A stretch of DNA of 64,000 nt. Origin: Paragonimus skrjabini miyazakii. Taxonomy: Eukaryota; Platyhelminthes; Trematoda; Plagiorchiida; Troglotrematidae. Positions 35,001-50,000 of this stretch are shown piece after piece (positions within the stretch are counted from its first letter, which is position 1; each line of letters begins with the position of its first letter). The notes below the pieces were generated by a model. It saw nothing but the letters and a program-made list of their open reading frames with translations, searched no databases and was not told the origin of the DNA. The DNA lies in the NCBI GenBank assembly GCA_014338405.1, contig JTDE01002119.1:11151-75150 (forward strand), written 5' to 3'. The position numbers and the translations under genes are program-made.

Positions 35001-38000
35001 CACACACAGGATCGGACGGCGAGTATTGATTAGCATAGCTTCGGAGAAGGCAAGCAACTTCGGATTCCGATTACGCAACAACACATGAAACGAATTGGCG
35101 GGGTCAACAACGTGACCTGTTTCCATGATGTACTTTGCTATGGATGAGGTCGGATTTCGTTCGTGACTGAAGAGAGTAAACAAAATGTTAACATCTCGCG
35201 ATGTATGTCTTTTATCGTTATTGGCGTCTGCTCGACGTTAGTCAACCATATTTCACGTTTAGTCTTTCAATCATTTGTTTGAATGTTTTAAACTTGTATT
35301 CATCTGATGAGGATTTGTCTAAAAAAAAACATCTATTCATCGCTTATTAGTCAGTGGACGTTTATGATGGGAATATATTTGAATTATCATATTATTACAG
35401 ACAACCGAGTCACTTATTCTCCAGTTCAGAAAAATGTCACCTGTAAACAATTTTGTTGAATTTCACGTACCCGCCCAATTGAACTCTTAGTATGATGATC
35501 TATATATCTACATATTCTGTTTGATCAACGTTCGTAAATACCTGACCTGGAAGACTTTCCGTAAACTGATTTGTTTCAGGCTATTAGGGTGAATCTCCAG
35601 TAGAATATTTCAATGACCTAACGTTCATCCTTTCGTGAGCTGCACAGATCAGGTCCAGTGTGACAAACTGTACCAACACCTGATGTACAAATCAACCCAC
35701 GACAACAATCGTGAACAAAATGCACATGCTCTCGTTCTTTATGAATCCATTGGACAACGAAAGCTGGCTCGAAATGAAGATAAACGGCCGCAATACAGTG
35801 ATCGAGAGTCAAAAGTACGTTAGCTGCAGACTAAAATAAATGGATATTCTTCGCGAATTTCGATTGTTTTGTTTATCTACCTATTCCTCCGTTTATCTGT
35901 GTAAATTTGATGATCTGCCATTTCGTGGTCTGTTGTCACTATCAACAGCATCCTGAACCGGAGCACCATTGAATGCAGCTCAGATCTCAATCTGAGTGTG
36001 TGTGATTTTTTTCTGAAAGGACTGAAGTCATAATCAACAAAGCTATGCAGATCAAAACAGCTCATAAACCTGACCACTACGCCAAGCTAGCTCGGAAGGT
36101 CCGGTTCAACCATATCACATGAGCCAGAGGAGAGCAGTCAGACAAAATAGCTAGGCTCATAAGTCTGTATGTCACATTACGAACTGTGTAGATATTATTA
36201 AGCAGTAAGGCATAAATCTGTTACTATACAGCAGAATTATATTTATAGTTGCAGCACTACTGTCTCCCGTGAATGGAAGGGTATTACAATCGCCCAACGG
36301 TTGACCGTGACCGCCGGCGTATTATCCCGTACCGTAGAAGAACGCACACACTGTACCAGAAGCTAGATACACCTCACAATACATCTACTGAGCACAATTG
36401 TAATCAGAATGAGACGTCAATGTTCGCGTCGCGGCATTCAATGAGATAAGGCTTGTAGATCAAAGTGGGTTCTGAGAATCGGATGCTGGGCACACTTTTT
36501 ACTGGATAGGTTGCCCGGTAGAACGTGCTCAAAAGCACAGTGTCTGTTTAGCCCTGGCGAACCCCTTCAATCTTCTGATGATGATAGGCGTACTGTGTGG
36601 CATCAGCCCAATGTGTTTACAACTCGGTCGAGGTAAGTCCGCCAAATTAATCAGTGTTTATGGTTCAACCATATGTCCCACCAATGACACAAAGGACCAG
36701 TTCTGTGATCAGCTGTCCGACACATTCCACTTGACACCAACGAGTAACCGATTGTTTGTTCTGGGTGACTTCAATGTGCAGGTTGACGCGAGTCAGCAGC
36801 CTGGTCGGGAATTCTCGGAGGTCACAGCATTGGTTCACCCAACGAAAATGGTAATCTTCTGCCCTACCTGTAAGCCACTGACGAGTTAACTATCACACAT
36901 ATCCGATTCCAGATGGTTGCGAACGACATCACAACATGGACTCATCCACGAATGGGTCATCTCCATACATATGATTACGTGATCGTGCGACAATGTAACG
37001 TTAATGAAGTGCGTATTATGCGAGTAATGCCTGAGGTCGAATGTAGCGCGGATCATAGACTGATCAGGATCAATTTGTTTACTTATGTTTGCAAGCCAGT
37101 TTATTGTGGATCTTCTGGAAAGCGACAGAAGCAAGATGCTAAGTGAATGTAGGACTCAGAAACAAGGACGATACAACAACGTGCGATTCACGTTCGGCTG
37201 AGGAAGGACGCTCCAGTCTCTATTGATGTTGTTTTGCGAAAATTCAAAGAACAGATCACTGCCTTAGTCATCGAGCTGATCGGTACTGATTGCCATAAAC
37301 GCCCGAACTGGTTAGACGACAACAATACAATTATCTCCACTTTGATAAGAGAGGCGAATGAAGCGTTTGCTTTTTTCAGGATGAACGCAGTCAATGAAGA
37401 CAGAATAGCCACGTTCCGGAATGTTCGTCGTCAATTCGCCGAACGGATTTTTACAATCAAGGACGACTGATGAAAAGGGCGATGTGAGTTGATGCAGGGT
37501 TACGCTGATCGTCGACAACACAGGAAGTTCTACAATTTGCTTAAGGTAGGTTTTGGCTCGCTCATTTAGTCTACTAAAACACTGATTGACGTATACTCTG
37601 GCTTTAGGTGCACCCAACCAAAGGATATGATAAAGGCCCGGCACAAGCACTTTGGCAGCCTGATAAACCGTCCTGCTACCCCTGATTAGAAGATCGTGAA
37701 TTGCCTAACAAATGATGTTAAAGTTTCACCTGTTGTTGCTCCAACTTCGGCAGAGGTACAGACAGTAATCGTACAACTGCAGAATGAAAACGCTACAAAT
37801 GAAGATGGATTGTTAGGAGAAGCTCTAACTAATGGCGGCCCTGTTTTAGAACGTGTTTTGCTTTAGTTGGTTCACTTCATCTAGGAGCAGGAAGCAGTCC
37901 CTCAGGAGTTAAAGAATACTTTAATCGTATCGTTGTTCAAAGGCAAGATTAGAAAACAGTGCATCAAGAATCCTCCTGGCATCAGTCTTCTGAGGTGCGC

Positions 38001-41000
38001 TGGAAAGATGTTAGCAAGATTCCTGCTGAGCCGACTCAACATGGAAGTTTTGGAAACCAATATACTCGAGTAGTAGAGTGGATTTCGGACGAGTCGCAGT
38101 ACGATGGACTTGGTGTTCACTGCTCAACCGATCCATATGAAGTGTCGTGAACACAATTATTTGTTCTATGACTTTTAGAGGAGTTCGCCAGGACATTTGA
38201 TTCCGTGAGCCGCAAGGTGTTGTGAACTGTGCCTGGTAAGTTTGGATGTCCATGTAAGTTCTTCAGTTTAATTAAAATGGTGCATATGGGTTTGAAGACG
38301 AAGGTATATTCGTGTGGATCGACCTCTGAGGAATTCGACATTGTCACAGGCGTGAAGCATGGATGTTTCTTAGCTCCAAACCTATTTCGTTTATATCCCA
38401 CCCCAACGCCAACATTTTCTCCTCAGAACTCGGAAGGTAGCATGAAGTTTGAGTACCGCACGGATAGTCACTTGCTGAATATCTATCGTTTCGGCGTCCC
38501 AAGTTGGCTGCGCAATTCCACAATGCGCATGCCGTTGTTTTCCAATGATTGTGTGCTATTTTGCACATAGAGAATAATTCACTGACTGGCTTGGTTTTCA
38601 CGACCAAAGCATCCAAATTTGGTTTGGACATCAACATAGGTAAGACATTTTCTTTCTTTCAGCCTTCTCCAAGCGGAGGCCCCCTGCCTACACCTTGAAT
38701 CCGCATCGAGGGAGATATTATGGATAGCTGCACAGATTGCTGCCCCTGCCATCGTTTGGATAGCGATCTGTCGACAAATCTGTCCGTGAGCCGTGATTTG
38801 CGAGCTCGTGCGGTGAAGACTGGCACTGCTTCCGCACATCTCGAAAGACGTGTCTGGAAGGACCAAAGCCTGAAGAGAAACATTGAGCTACTTGTTTGCC
38901 GTGCAACGGTGTTTTTTACGCTGCTGTATGGCAGTGAAACTTGGATATTGTCTCAATGGCGTTCACTGTATCTGAGCCGCTTCGATTTGCATTGTTCAAG
39001 ACACATCTTAGGTACTCGGTGATCGAACATGATTCCGAACACTGAGTTGCTTCGTGGAGCGGATACGGAAGAGATTGAAGCCATGCTGGTGCTAATCAGC
39101 TTCGATGACCAAGACGTATCCGTAAGATGGGTGAAGAACGGATTCCCAAACATCGGCTGTAGGGCAGCTGGAAACAGATAAGTGAAATCCTGCCAGTCAG
39201 AAGCTACGATACCAGGTTGTTATCAAGGTAAGTCTTTTACATCATTATATCGATGTTAGATCTTGGGAGTACTCTGTCTCGAACCGGATCTTCTGGTGGA
39301 ATCCGATTATGACGTTTGTCCGAAGGTTCCCTGGGGGGTTACGAAGCGAAGTGCACAATACACAAATGAATCATAGGTGCCATAGGTCGTGGTGATGTGG
39401 CTATATGGCATTATGATGAATGCGGCCGCGGATGCGTTGGCCATCTCAGTTTGTTAGGTCACTAACATATTCATAGTACATCGTAAACGAAACGACGGCA
39501 AGTGAGATATGTGTTAAACATATAGGTCTCTTCGTTTCAACTCATGTATATGGTCGCCTGTTAAATTATCCACATTCCTTTTTTAGTAACCTGAGTCATA
39601 GAGGCTATCTACCCCTTCTTCTGCCTTGTTTGGTGCGTTGTATAGTTTCCTGTCCAACTTTAAAATTGCTTCTTCCACCTCATCCCATGTAGTATTCATT
39701 AATGTTTACTCTTATTTTAAGATACTTCTTGTCATACCTTCCTAATATCTTTTTCTGCTAGTGGAGTCCCCCTACTGTTCGTTTCCGAAACACACTGTGT
39801 TCACTTTCATACTAGCCTACCCACTAGTTAACCAATGTTGGTCGATTGAACCACCAAGGTCTCAATTCGCATTCGCCCTGGTCTTGCTTCTTCTGATTTG
39901 TACTGAATACTTGTTGTGTGGTTGGATCCATAAATGGTTCAGTGCATGCCACGCCTAGTGATGCTCAAATGTGGACGTCTTTTGGCTTCGGTCCCTACAA
40001 CGTGGTAATCTGCCGACTGTGTATCCAAGTGGATAACGCAATCCAATCACTAACCCACACACTAATGAAAGACAAACCGCTTCACTCTCAACATCAGTGG
40101 TCGTTAAACGAACATGTTGGATCACATTGTCACCAGTCAAACCAGTAATTCTAAGTAGATTTTGCACTTTCAGTTATTGTAGAATATGTGTTACAGTCCC
40201 CAACTGATTTACATGTTAGTTGTACCGTTTATCTCATACCCAATAGAGTCCGTAGATTAGTATTAATGTCAAGAGCTCCAGTTGGAACTGTCCAAAAACT
40301 TATGCTCACAAGACAGCAGATACGTTTGCAAGTCGACTGTATGTGAAAAATACATGGTTCTTGTTGAAAACGCCCGTAGACGGGCTACTAAGAATGTTGT
40401 GAGACGCATAATCAGTTGTTATCAATAAATACCTACAGCATTAGGTCAATGCTTCAGTCTTCACTGTATACGTGAAGATCCACTAGCATGTCTCCTGTCA
40501 TTAAGCAGGACCGAACTATTGGGAAGTCATATTGTAGATACTACTTTATTTGCGAGTAAGTCGTGCCGTTTATCTGAGTCTCAGCAGAGTCCGTAGATTA
40601 GTGTTGATGGTAACAGCTCCAACAGAACTGTACAGAAACTCAATCTGAACCTAAGCTGATGGACGGCATTAATATATTGTATGGTAGAATAAGTAGTATG
40701 TGGTTAACGTTATAACTCGTTGATCGGCTTCCTGGAAGTCTCCATTCATCAGCCATGCTTACCCGACAACACTGGACCACATATCCTGCTATAGGTCGTG
40801 TGTCTCACGCGAACTTTGATCATTAAAAACATACTACTTATTATATCATACATTATAAAATTATAGTGTCGTCTAAAAGCTTGGGACAATCTGTATTTCT
40901 GTGTAGCTTCAGCCAGTACTGTGAACATTAGTACTGATCTATGGACTTCGTCGAATCTGATATAAACAACACACTTAACTCGCAGATGAGTTAGTATCCA

Positions 41001-44000
41001 TTATCTCCAACATTTGCCGTAGTAAAATGTGTGATGACAGTTCACCAGGTACACACACTCGAAAAGGGACAATAACTACATAACCGTCCATATGCTTTCC
41101 GTGACTCTTGACCATTAAACACGTATTGTATATCTCTACAAAATACGCATTATAATGTTTCTCTGGTCTTTCCGGCCGGAACAATAAGGTTTGAGATTCT
41201 GCTAGCAGATGTGCACGTCTTAATCATCTAACGAATAACAACTGTTGACCATTAGTCATACAACCGACTTCCATTCAGTCTACCGATTACAATTGTACAG
41301 AATGAACAGATGTCAATATCGCAACACACTGAAATTTAGTTGATCAATTAACTAGACGGAAACTGTTAATATTACCTCAGTTTTGTGTTCTGTTTCCTTT
41401 TTAATGTTAATCAGTTTGTTACACATTTTGTATAACTGCTAACACACATTTTTTTTGTTTTGGAACAGGATACGAAAATTATACGAAATATATGTTAAAT
41501 GTCATTTTCAATTGCCTGTAGCACTCGAGCGGATTAAACCAAATCTCTGTTTTCACTTGGGCAAAACCTAATGAATCAGCAGGAGTGTGACAGACTTATT
41601 ATATGGAATCATGCAAACAAATCTAAACTGTTTTGAAGAGTTAATGACCATATTCCCTTAGCAACGTAAACTTGCTCAATAGTTATTCACGGTAGATAGA
41701 GTTGTATAGTTCAACTCATTTCAAGAAGATAGAAAGCACGGTGACAAAATATGGAACATGTTTATTGGTTACAGTTCAATAGAAACACAAAGCCGGTTTT
41801 ACCTTTGTGATCATTTATAAGGTGTACATGAAGGATGAGCCTAATCCATACAACTTACCACATGAACGGTAGTCGATGAATTTATAACGTGATGATTCAT
41901 TTGTGAAATAAGAAGGAAATTTTCCCAAAATTTTCAGTTCTGTGTGTTCTCAAAAAATTGATGTATCAGGATTATTTCAACTACTTCGTCAACTAGTCGT
42001 ACTAATGAACCATACTAGAAATGAAATCGACTACAATTTGAAATTTGAATTTCAGATCTAATATTCACATAGGAAACATACCATACGTCGTTTTGGTTTG
42101 ATCAATGGTCGACTGGTACCGTTCATTTTGTGATAAAGTCCACAAGCATTACATAAATAATGTCCAGTCTCATCTCGTCGCCACAGAGGAGTTTGAGTAG
42201 CTCCACAATTCACACATTCTCTGGCATCTACAAAAAAATTAAGGGATGTCATATCGAAAGCTTAAAGATTAGTGTATGAAAAGCAGCCAGTCCGATAAGA
42301 TCTGATCGTTAGGTTGTTCAAATTGATTAAATCTGTTCGCACAAACTAGGTCTATTCGGTATATAGTCCGAATGCAACGGGTAGCCAGCTTTATTCAAAT
42401 CTAAACTGACATCGGTTTCCATTGTTACGTGCATCAAATGAAACCAACAAGACGATCTATACATTTGTACTAACCAACCTTAAGCTGGCTTATCAATCTA
42501 ACAATTACTGACCATTACTCACAAGCGAAAGTGGATGAGCGTTCTCATATGATAATTCGGTCGTGCCTAACGTGAGGTCAATGGCGCAGTGGTAAACACG
42601 GTTGCCTCGTGAACTGAATGTCCGTGGTTCAAGTCCCGGCAGTGGCGATGATATGCACTACTGACGAGCTCTAATGAGAGCGAAACTCGAGTCTAGTGCT
42701 TCTTTTCGAAAGGGGCCGACTGGAAAGTCTATGGGAATGCGACAGCTGCGATCAATTGTGGGTGATGTTCAATCTATATGAAAATCTAACAATTACTTAT
42801 GACCAATAAATTCAATAACAGTTTAGAAAAGAGTATCACTGAAAAGTGTTTTTGATTAAATATCTTAGCATTGTTCAAGAATGCTGGGTTTGGATTTATA
42901 TGAAAATCATGCTGGGTAAAGAGTAACCAAATTGATGGAAGACCGGGTGGTTAAAAATAATTGTTTGTACCTATACTGGAATATGCGGAAACAGTTTTAG
43001 AAAGATCCGAATGAAGTAGCATCTGACCGGATTTCGAATGTAATGAATTAGTACTGTGTATAATGACGAGAAACAATGAAGTCAACAATGTTTGTGAGAA
43101 ATTTTGCTGCAGCTTGATAGACGCCTAGAGGATGTAGCAAAAACTGTCATATCTCTCAAGAACTAATCCAGTGAAACAACGGGTGCGTATGCTTAGATAA
43201 ATCTACTGATTGAGTGATGTGAGTTAGAACGAACCAACTGATCACTAACGTAGAAACCTAGTTTTCTGGCTATTGAAAATTACTAACTTAAGGTGACAAC
43301 ACCGTAATTGATAACAGAAAAATTAGAATTGATGTTCGTTATCTACATGTTATATTAGTTAACTGAGACAATAACTATACTGTTATTGTTATCTTCATAA
43401 AACAATTTGTGCCATAAAGTGAAATACTCCCATACATATATATATCGTTATGGAAGCTATACTGTGAAGCTTGAATAAAACTTCCTTGATGAGTCCTGGT
43501 CAGGATGACCAGGGTTTTACGTGGGAATAAGTCCTCTGTTATGAACAACAGTTTAGAAATGATATAGACACTATAGGAAGCGGGAACATGAACAAAAGAA
43601 TGACAGCATAATTTAGAACACCAGGGTCAGTGTTTAGTGAAAGTGAGGTATGATCACCATCTAGCTCAAATAAACTATCTTAGGCAAGATAATCACACAA
43701 ATAATACATAGTTTAGAACTAAATGCCCGACTGTTTATCAAGTTGAAGTAGCGTGTCATTACTGTCAGATGTGTCTGTTTAGTCCAAAAAAATAGTTACA
43801 CAAACAGACCTGGGTTTCACATCGGGAAATAACATAATGAAATGAACTAGACATGAGGCGTGTCTCTCGTGAGCTGTATTCACAGGGTTCACTGCTTGTA
43901 CAGTTAGTTATACCAAATCACCATATATATTAGCATATTTAGATCAGATTAACATCTCGTCTTTCAGTGCTCGTGCTCACTAAATATTCGGATTGGCATT

Positions 44001-47000
44001 CACTCTAATGGGCCAAACTGAGTGTTCTTAATAACCTTGTCAAACTCACTTCAAATGATTCTTTTTTGTTTTCTGTCTAACTAGTCCTGTATGGATTAAT
44101 ACTTCGGCAACAAGAACTGACCTACTAGGAGCCAGGAAGTGTTTCATTGGTGGATATGAATATGGATAGAGGAGAGAGATCATGCTGAATTCATAGAATG
44201 CACTTGAAAAGAGTGCGCCACAATATTTCACATAATTTTATTTAGAAGAGATCCATTTGCGAAAAATTTGGACTTCGGCTGGATTCGAACTAGCGACAGA
44301 AACAGCATGCCCATACGCGGCAAGCGCTCTTCCAACTGAGCTACAAAGTCAAGCCGGAAGCTCAGAAATTTCACATTTGGACCAAACTACTTATCAGTAA
44401 CATAATTTTATTTTGCAAGAACTTCAATAAATTCAAACAGCAAATTCAGAAATCGAAAGCTACAAGCTGATTGTTCATTTTTTGCTGTCTCACACTGATA
44501 AATTGATCGCCTTTATTAATCTATTTGTAGATAGAATAACAATCAAAATTGATTACATTGCCTTGAGGTTTTCAGTCGATCCTTTTCGAGAGGGAATACT
44601 AGAATTGTGAAGAGTTGATTGTAAGGGCCACGGTATTGCGAAAGTTGCAATCATTTGAATGATGTTCCATGTATAAAAAAAATTTCTTACTAATTGAAGA
44701 TAATTTATTCCCTGATTAGTTTCCGATGAAGTTCAATCTGGGTGAATAATTTATTTATTTATTAGTTTATGATTATCTCACTCCTGTCTAAAGATTTCTA
44801 CAAGGAGCACATTAATTTCTGTTGTTTCCAAATAGGTCATTCATACGAACTGATAAATCAGAGGTATACTGACATCTAAAGTGTACATCGTTACTCTGAA
44901 AAGAAGTTTACAGTGTTACAAAACCTTATGTGAATCCATCCCTTGGAGACTATTACCTTACTATCATCATTGTCTAGTAGACAGTGCATGTCCAACTGTG
45001 TGCATCGATGCACTTACAATTGCAAATACAATTATGTCGATCACTCCAATAGAAGGTTTAATATAAGCGATGGTGGTTGTCATGTAGATTGAACATCAAC
45101 TACACGGTTGCCTCATGTAAAGCGTGGCCGAATTTCTAGTTCGGGCCGTGGCAAGGAAATGCATTACTGACGAGCTCTAATGAGAGCGAAACTCGAGTAT
45201 AGTGCTTCTTTTCAAAAGCGGCGTCCTGGAAAGTCTATAGGAATGTGACAGCTACGATCGATATTGGTTGTGTTCCGAAGCGATTGTTCAAATTGATAAA
45301 ACAACCGCAAAATGTATTCCAGAAACGTAGATTTGAAATTAACTCTTCATTCAGTAAACTTCCGTTAAACATTAGCCATCAAGTTGTCCCTACGAATTCA
45401 TTTTGAGGTCAGACCCAAAATCATATTTACTGAAATGCATCGAAATAACCATTAGTGATAACGATCGTCGATTTTTAAGCACGCGTAAACAGTTAACAAC
45501 AGCGTTCACAAAGCCTATCTACTCGCTTTACACTGGTTACTCTAATCTCATTTGTTCTGATCCAGTTTGGTTACTTCTAAAAAGACATCTGTTTGCTTGT
45601 GTGTATATGACTTATAAGAATGGATGAAATGCTTAAACAATTTCCCAAATCTCTCATTCTGAGTTCATAATCTTGAGTCAAAAGGACTACCGAAATGAAC
45701 ATTCACACATGACTTGGGTTTCATGAAGACCGTTTATGGAATCTTGATAGTTGAGTCATGTTCAGACCATATTTTGCCCTTCTGGAGTTTGATTTGAATA
45801 TAACGAGTAGTAATCTCGTCTGTCCCACACACAACTGTATGGTTTCTTCAACTGTTAGTTTGTGTAAAACAATATTTAGTCATTCGAGTAAATTAATTCA
45901 TTGAGTTCCTTCTAGTCGTTTGAGTAGAATAGTCAGAAGACACAAATTACGATATGAATTCATTTCGTACACTCGAGTAATTGCGTATGAAAATACCCAA
46001 TGAACTCATGAGAACGACAAATTAGCGAACAAGAATTGTTTTCTGTGTTTGATCACCGAGTAATTGTCATGATATTTCATTTTGAACGGAATCACAGCGA
46101 CAGCCACAGACTACCATAGGTGACGACTGTTAGTACATATTATGGAACGAAAACCTGTTTTCTACTCCTAATGTGACAACCGATGCACGAGAAGAAGAGA
46201 AACAGCTCAGTGTCATGCCATTAGAAAGGGTTGAGAAAAATGGACAGATCGCTTATCTACAAACCTTGTTGTGAGGTCATCGCTGCTGAATGACTAACCC
46301 CTTTGAATGAATGTTGTCCATTCCGACAGTAGTTACTTAGCATCTTTGGTAAGTATGGATGTAAACTCCATGTGACTATTACGGATGGAATACGCAGGTT
46401 TATGTTGGGAATGCAGCTAGTGATGCTTCTCAAGTGAACTGGAGCTTGTGAGTCATAGTGAACCCAAAGGAATGATTTAGGGATGCCATCGATCGTGTGT
46501 TGACTTTCTCCTGTCGTTTTATATAGGCTAACAACCCAAATACAAAATTAACAAGAATGTGTGTCGTGAGAAGTTAATCGAAACTTCATTTCGTATTGGT
46601 AAATTGCAGCAAAATTGAAAAGACGTTGGATTAGCCTATATAGTTTACACACTACTACAATAATGTCATACTGTCCAAAGAAGAGCAAGAATATCATCTT
46701 GATTAGCACTTTTCACAAGGGGGTGGGTATCAGTAGCAAACAAGATAATTGGCCAATCACTAGTCTCAACTACAAATAGGATCAGAGGAAAAGTTAACAA
46801 CCTAGAAAAGGTTACTGCGGCGTGCGTATGCAGTCTAATAACAGCATGCTATTCATCGGTGCTGTTCCACAAAATGCTTGATATTCCAGCATAAGATGTT
46901 CTTCTGCCTTGAACCAAAATAAACACAGCTTGGAATGACAAGAAATTTCATACAAGTGGAGACTATCTTTTCAAGAGCTAAAGAATTGTCTTATGCTTCC

Positions 47001-50000
47001 TCACATGCAAAAAACGAAGTGCTTTCTATACATCACCCCTTTGCTGCCTTGTTTATGTTTCATGCAACAAAGAGGACCTTAACCGATGAGTAGGAAATAA
47101 ACCGTAAGTGGAGATTTTGGAAGGACTCTGTTGGACCTGCCGAAGTTCGCCTGGTATGTTTGCCATCTTTTGTTTGGCATGAAGCAGAGCGATGAATCAG
47201 TTAATGCCTGTTTAGATTGTTTGTGGAAAGCCGATCCCAAGTTTGCCCCTTATTTGCCTTTGCTGTGTACAGTAAACGATCATGACGAGTACTGCATCAT
47301 AACTGCACATAAAATATTTGTTTTCTTCCGTTTTGTAAATATCATTGTTTATCTATCAAAACTTCCTTCTCGGTATTGCCTGACATGTTCATCTGTTCTT
47401 CATCTTCACCCTAATGTTTTAATGAGGTCATTTCCCGTTAACTGGTAACTGTTTGTGGACACCTGTTTTGGTTGCCTCATTTTGAACTTTTTTGCTAGTT
47501 AATTTGTGTATCCGGTCAAATCACTTTCAAAGTGAGATAGTACCTTTGTTTTAATTATACTAAACAGTACCGTATAAATTCCAATCATTTGGATCGCCTT
47601 TTCTGACGTTTTCTTGAACTTGGAAGATATCCCCGTTAAGCTGACTGTCTGAATAAGCGTTATTGGAATTGTCGAGTATGTGTTACTGAGTGAATTACTC
47701 ACCCAAATTGCCCGGAGTGATTTAACAGTCACTAAGATGAATACAACATGCTATCAATGAAAGAATCATATTTTCCACTCACATGTTTATAACCATTCAC
47801 ATCAGTACATATTTTCCGCTTTGTTTCAGAGTATTCATAACCAATGGGCTCATCAATACAGAGTAAAATTCATATGATTTCAAGATGTACTTATCTGATT
47901 GGTGGTAATTGTTAGGGGAAATTCGGTCAGTGTGAATTGAGCATTAGTCATAGATATTTCAGTTAACCCTTCTCGAAAAATAAAACACTAGACTTGAGTT
48001 TTGCTATTGTTTGAGCTATTCAATACAACATAAGCATCGCACGTCAAGAATTAGAACTCCGGTCACGTTTTCACCGTAAAACCATAGTGACCACTATGTT
48101 AGTCACTTCAGCTTCGGTATAACTGAAAAACCGCGTGCCAACACTAGGATACATTCAAGATGATATTAAGAGGAGACAGCAATTGTCCTGTCAATTCCAA
48201 CTGATGATGCTGTGACTAGGAGTTCTATTCAATCTTTAGTGGTTATTTTGTGTTCCGAGGAAATTGTGAGTTAACGAATTAAAAATGCAGCCAACATTCT
48301 GAATGTTACACCGAGGATAGAGTGCCATATAGCTTGTCGGATTTCTTGAAGTTCGTTTGGTACGTTTGTTGTCTTATGTTTGGTATGATGCGGAGCGATG
48401 AATTCACTGGGTCATGTTTGGTTTATCTGTATAAATTTGATCCTAAATAAATGTGCCTAGTGAATTATCACGATGAATTTCGTGTCATAACTGCATGAAT
48501 AAAATGTTTGTTTTCTCTTTTTTTATGACTGGCCTTGTTTTTTTACTACTGTTAGATATGCTCTCATCTTCATCTGCATCAGATTGTATTAGTGAACTCA
48601 TTTTCCATGGACTGGTGACTATTTGTGGACTCGTGTTTTCGTGACTGCATTTTGAACACCTTTTGTCTACTGGATAATTTGTGTATCCGATCTGTTCACA
48701 TTCATTGTGAGAGAGTATTTCTACTGCAATTTCGTCAAATAGTATCGTTTACATTCCAATCCTTATGATCGCTTTTCTGTGATGTTTTCTCGGATTGAAA
48801 GATAGCTCTAATAATCCGACTGTCTCAATCAATGTTAATGGAACTATCGATTACGTGTAACTGAGTGAATTATCTTCAATTGTCATCAATTATTTAATAC
48901 ACCATTTGAAATGAGGTGTATCATCGAATAGCTGTCGTGTATAACTTGATGTGACGATTACGTGACTATTGTATGATGATGCAAAATTACAAGGCCAGGT
49001 AAGTAGTAGTACGATGTACACGCAGGTCGAACTAGCATCCAAAATACAAATTAGCCCGTGTTCAATCATCTTGTAAATTGTGCTGAAAAACATAACGTTC
49101 ATGGACAGGTCCCTCGGTCTACATAAAAACCAAATAGTTTTTGGTGTGAACTCACACCTACTCAAGTGATAAAGTAGCAGTTTGTTCAGAAAACCTTTAT
49201 TTCCGCTTCTTTCCTCTGTCATCAAGAAAATATTGGGTATATTCTTTCGTGAAGTTGTGATGTATGGTGTACCTGAGTCAGTACAAACGTAAGTATTTCC
49301 TCCACATTAGTAAGAGTTCACCGATGATATTCAACTATGATTTTACGCGAGTTAATGTTCAGTCTGTTGATCGGTCGGTTCCCAAAATAAGGTAGGTCAT
49401 AGAGGAGAGCCTTGTACTTATTTTCTAGTGATAATAGGCTCAATTTCATTCCTGAATAGATTTTCAGGGTATAATTCAGAGTGACGGATTTCTTCAAAGT
49501 AGGCGTATGCTAGAGAAAGTCATAATTCCTAGTGTTTTTTTTAACGGAAGTGTTTCTTTCTGTAGGTTTTGTTTTGGCTAGAAGTAGTGTATAACATGTA
49601 ACACAAGTTGAATACCGTTCACAGCCGTTTGTGCCTTTTATATTCACGTGAAGGATTCTGTTGGTCTGAACTGGATCAGCTCACTGGATCCAAATTTATT
49701 TTCTTTCAGAGCTCATCAATTTCCGCCAGTGAATGGGCCCTTGAACAAAAAAACTCAAATATGTTAATGAGACGAACAGACTGATTGCACGTTCCTTTGC
49801 TACATAATAGTCATCTGACCTGACCATCTTATCATCATGACTTTTCGACTGGAATAAAATCTCCAACTTAATTGAATGTGCTACGGAATGATTTGGTTAC
49901 TTATTAGTAGTCAGAAATTTCGATAATCTCAAATTGCAAAACATTTGCTCAATTTCCTGTCTATACAACGGTATGATATATTGATAAGAGTAAACTACGA

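Larger units (their letters stand above)
39741..42081 (-). other. GATA intron 3, 5' part
   Basis: No gene. Contains the direct repeat at 40221-40300/40561-40640 and the inverted repeat at 40675-40857, listed separately. Confidence 0.5.

Noticed and set aside
44271..44350. Functional tRNA gene
   Set aside because: The anticodon section is overlong and mispaired, and the flanks are shared with the 26.0-kb copy.
47131..47448. 105-codon open frame as a gene
   Set aside because: It lies in repeat family C and is not open in the other two copies; no family similarity.
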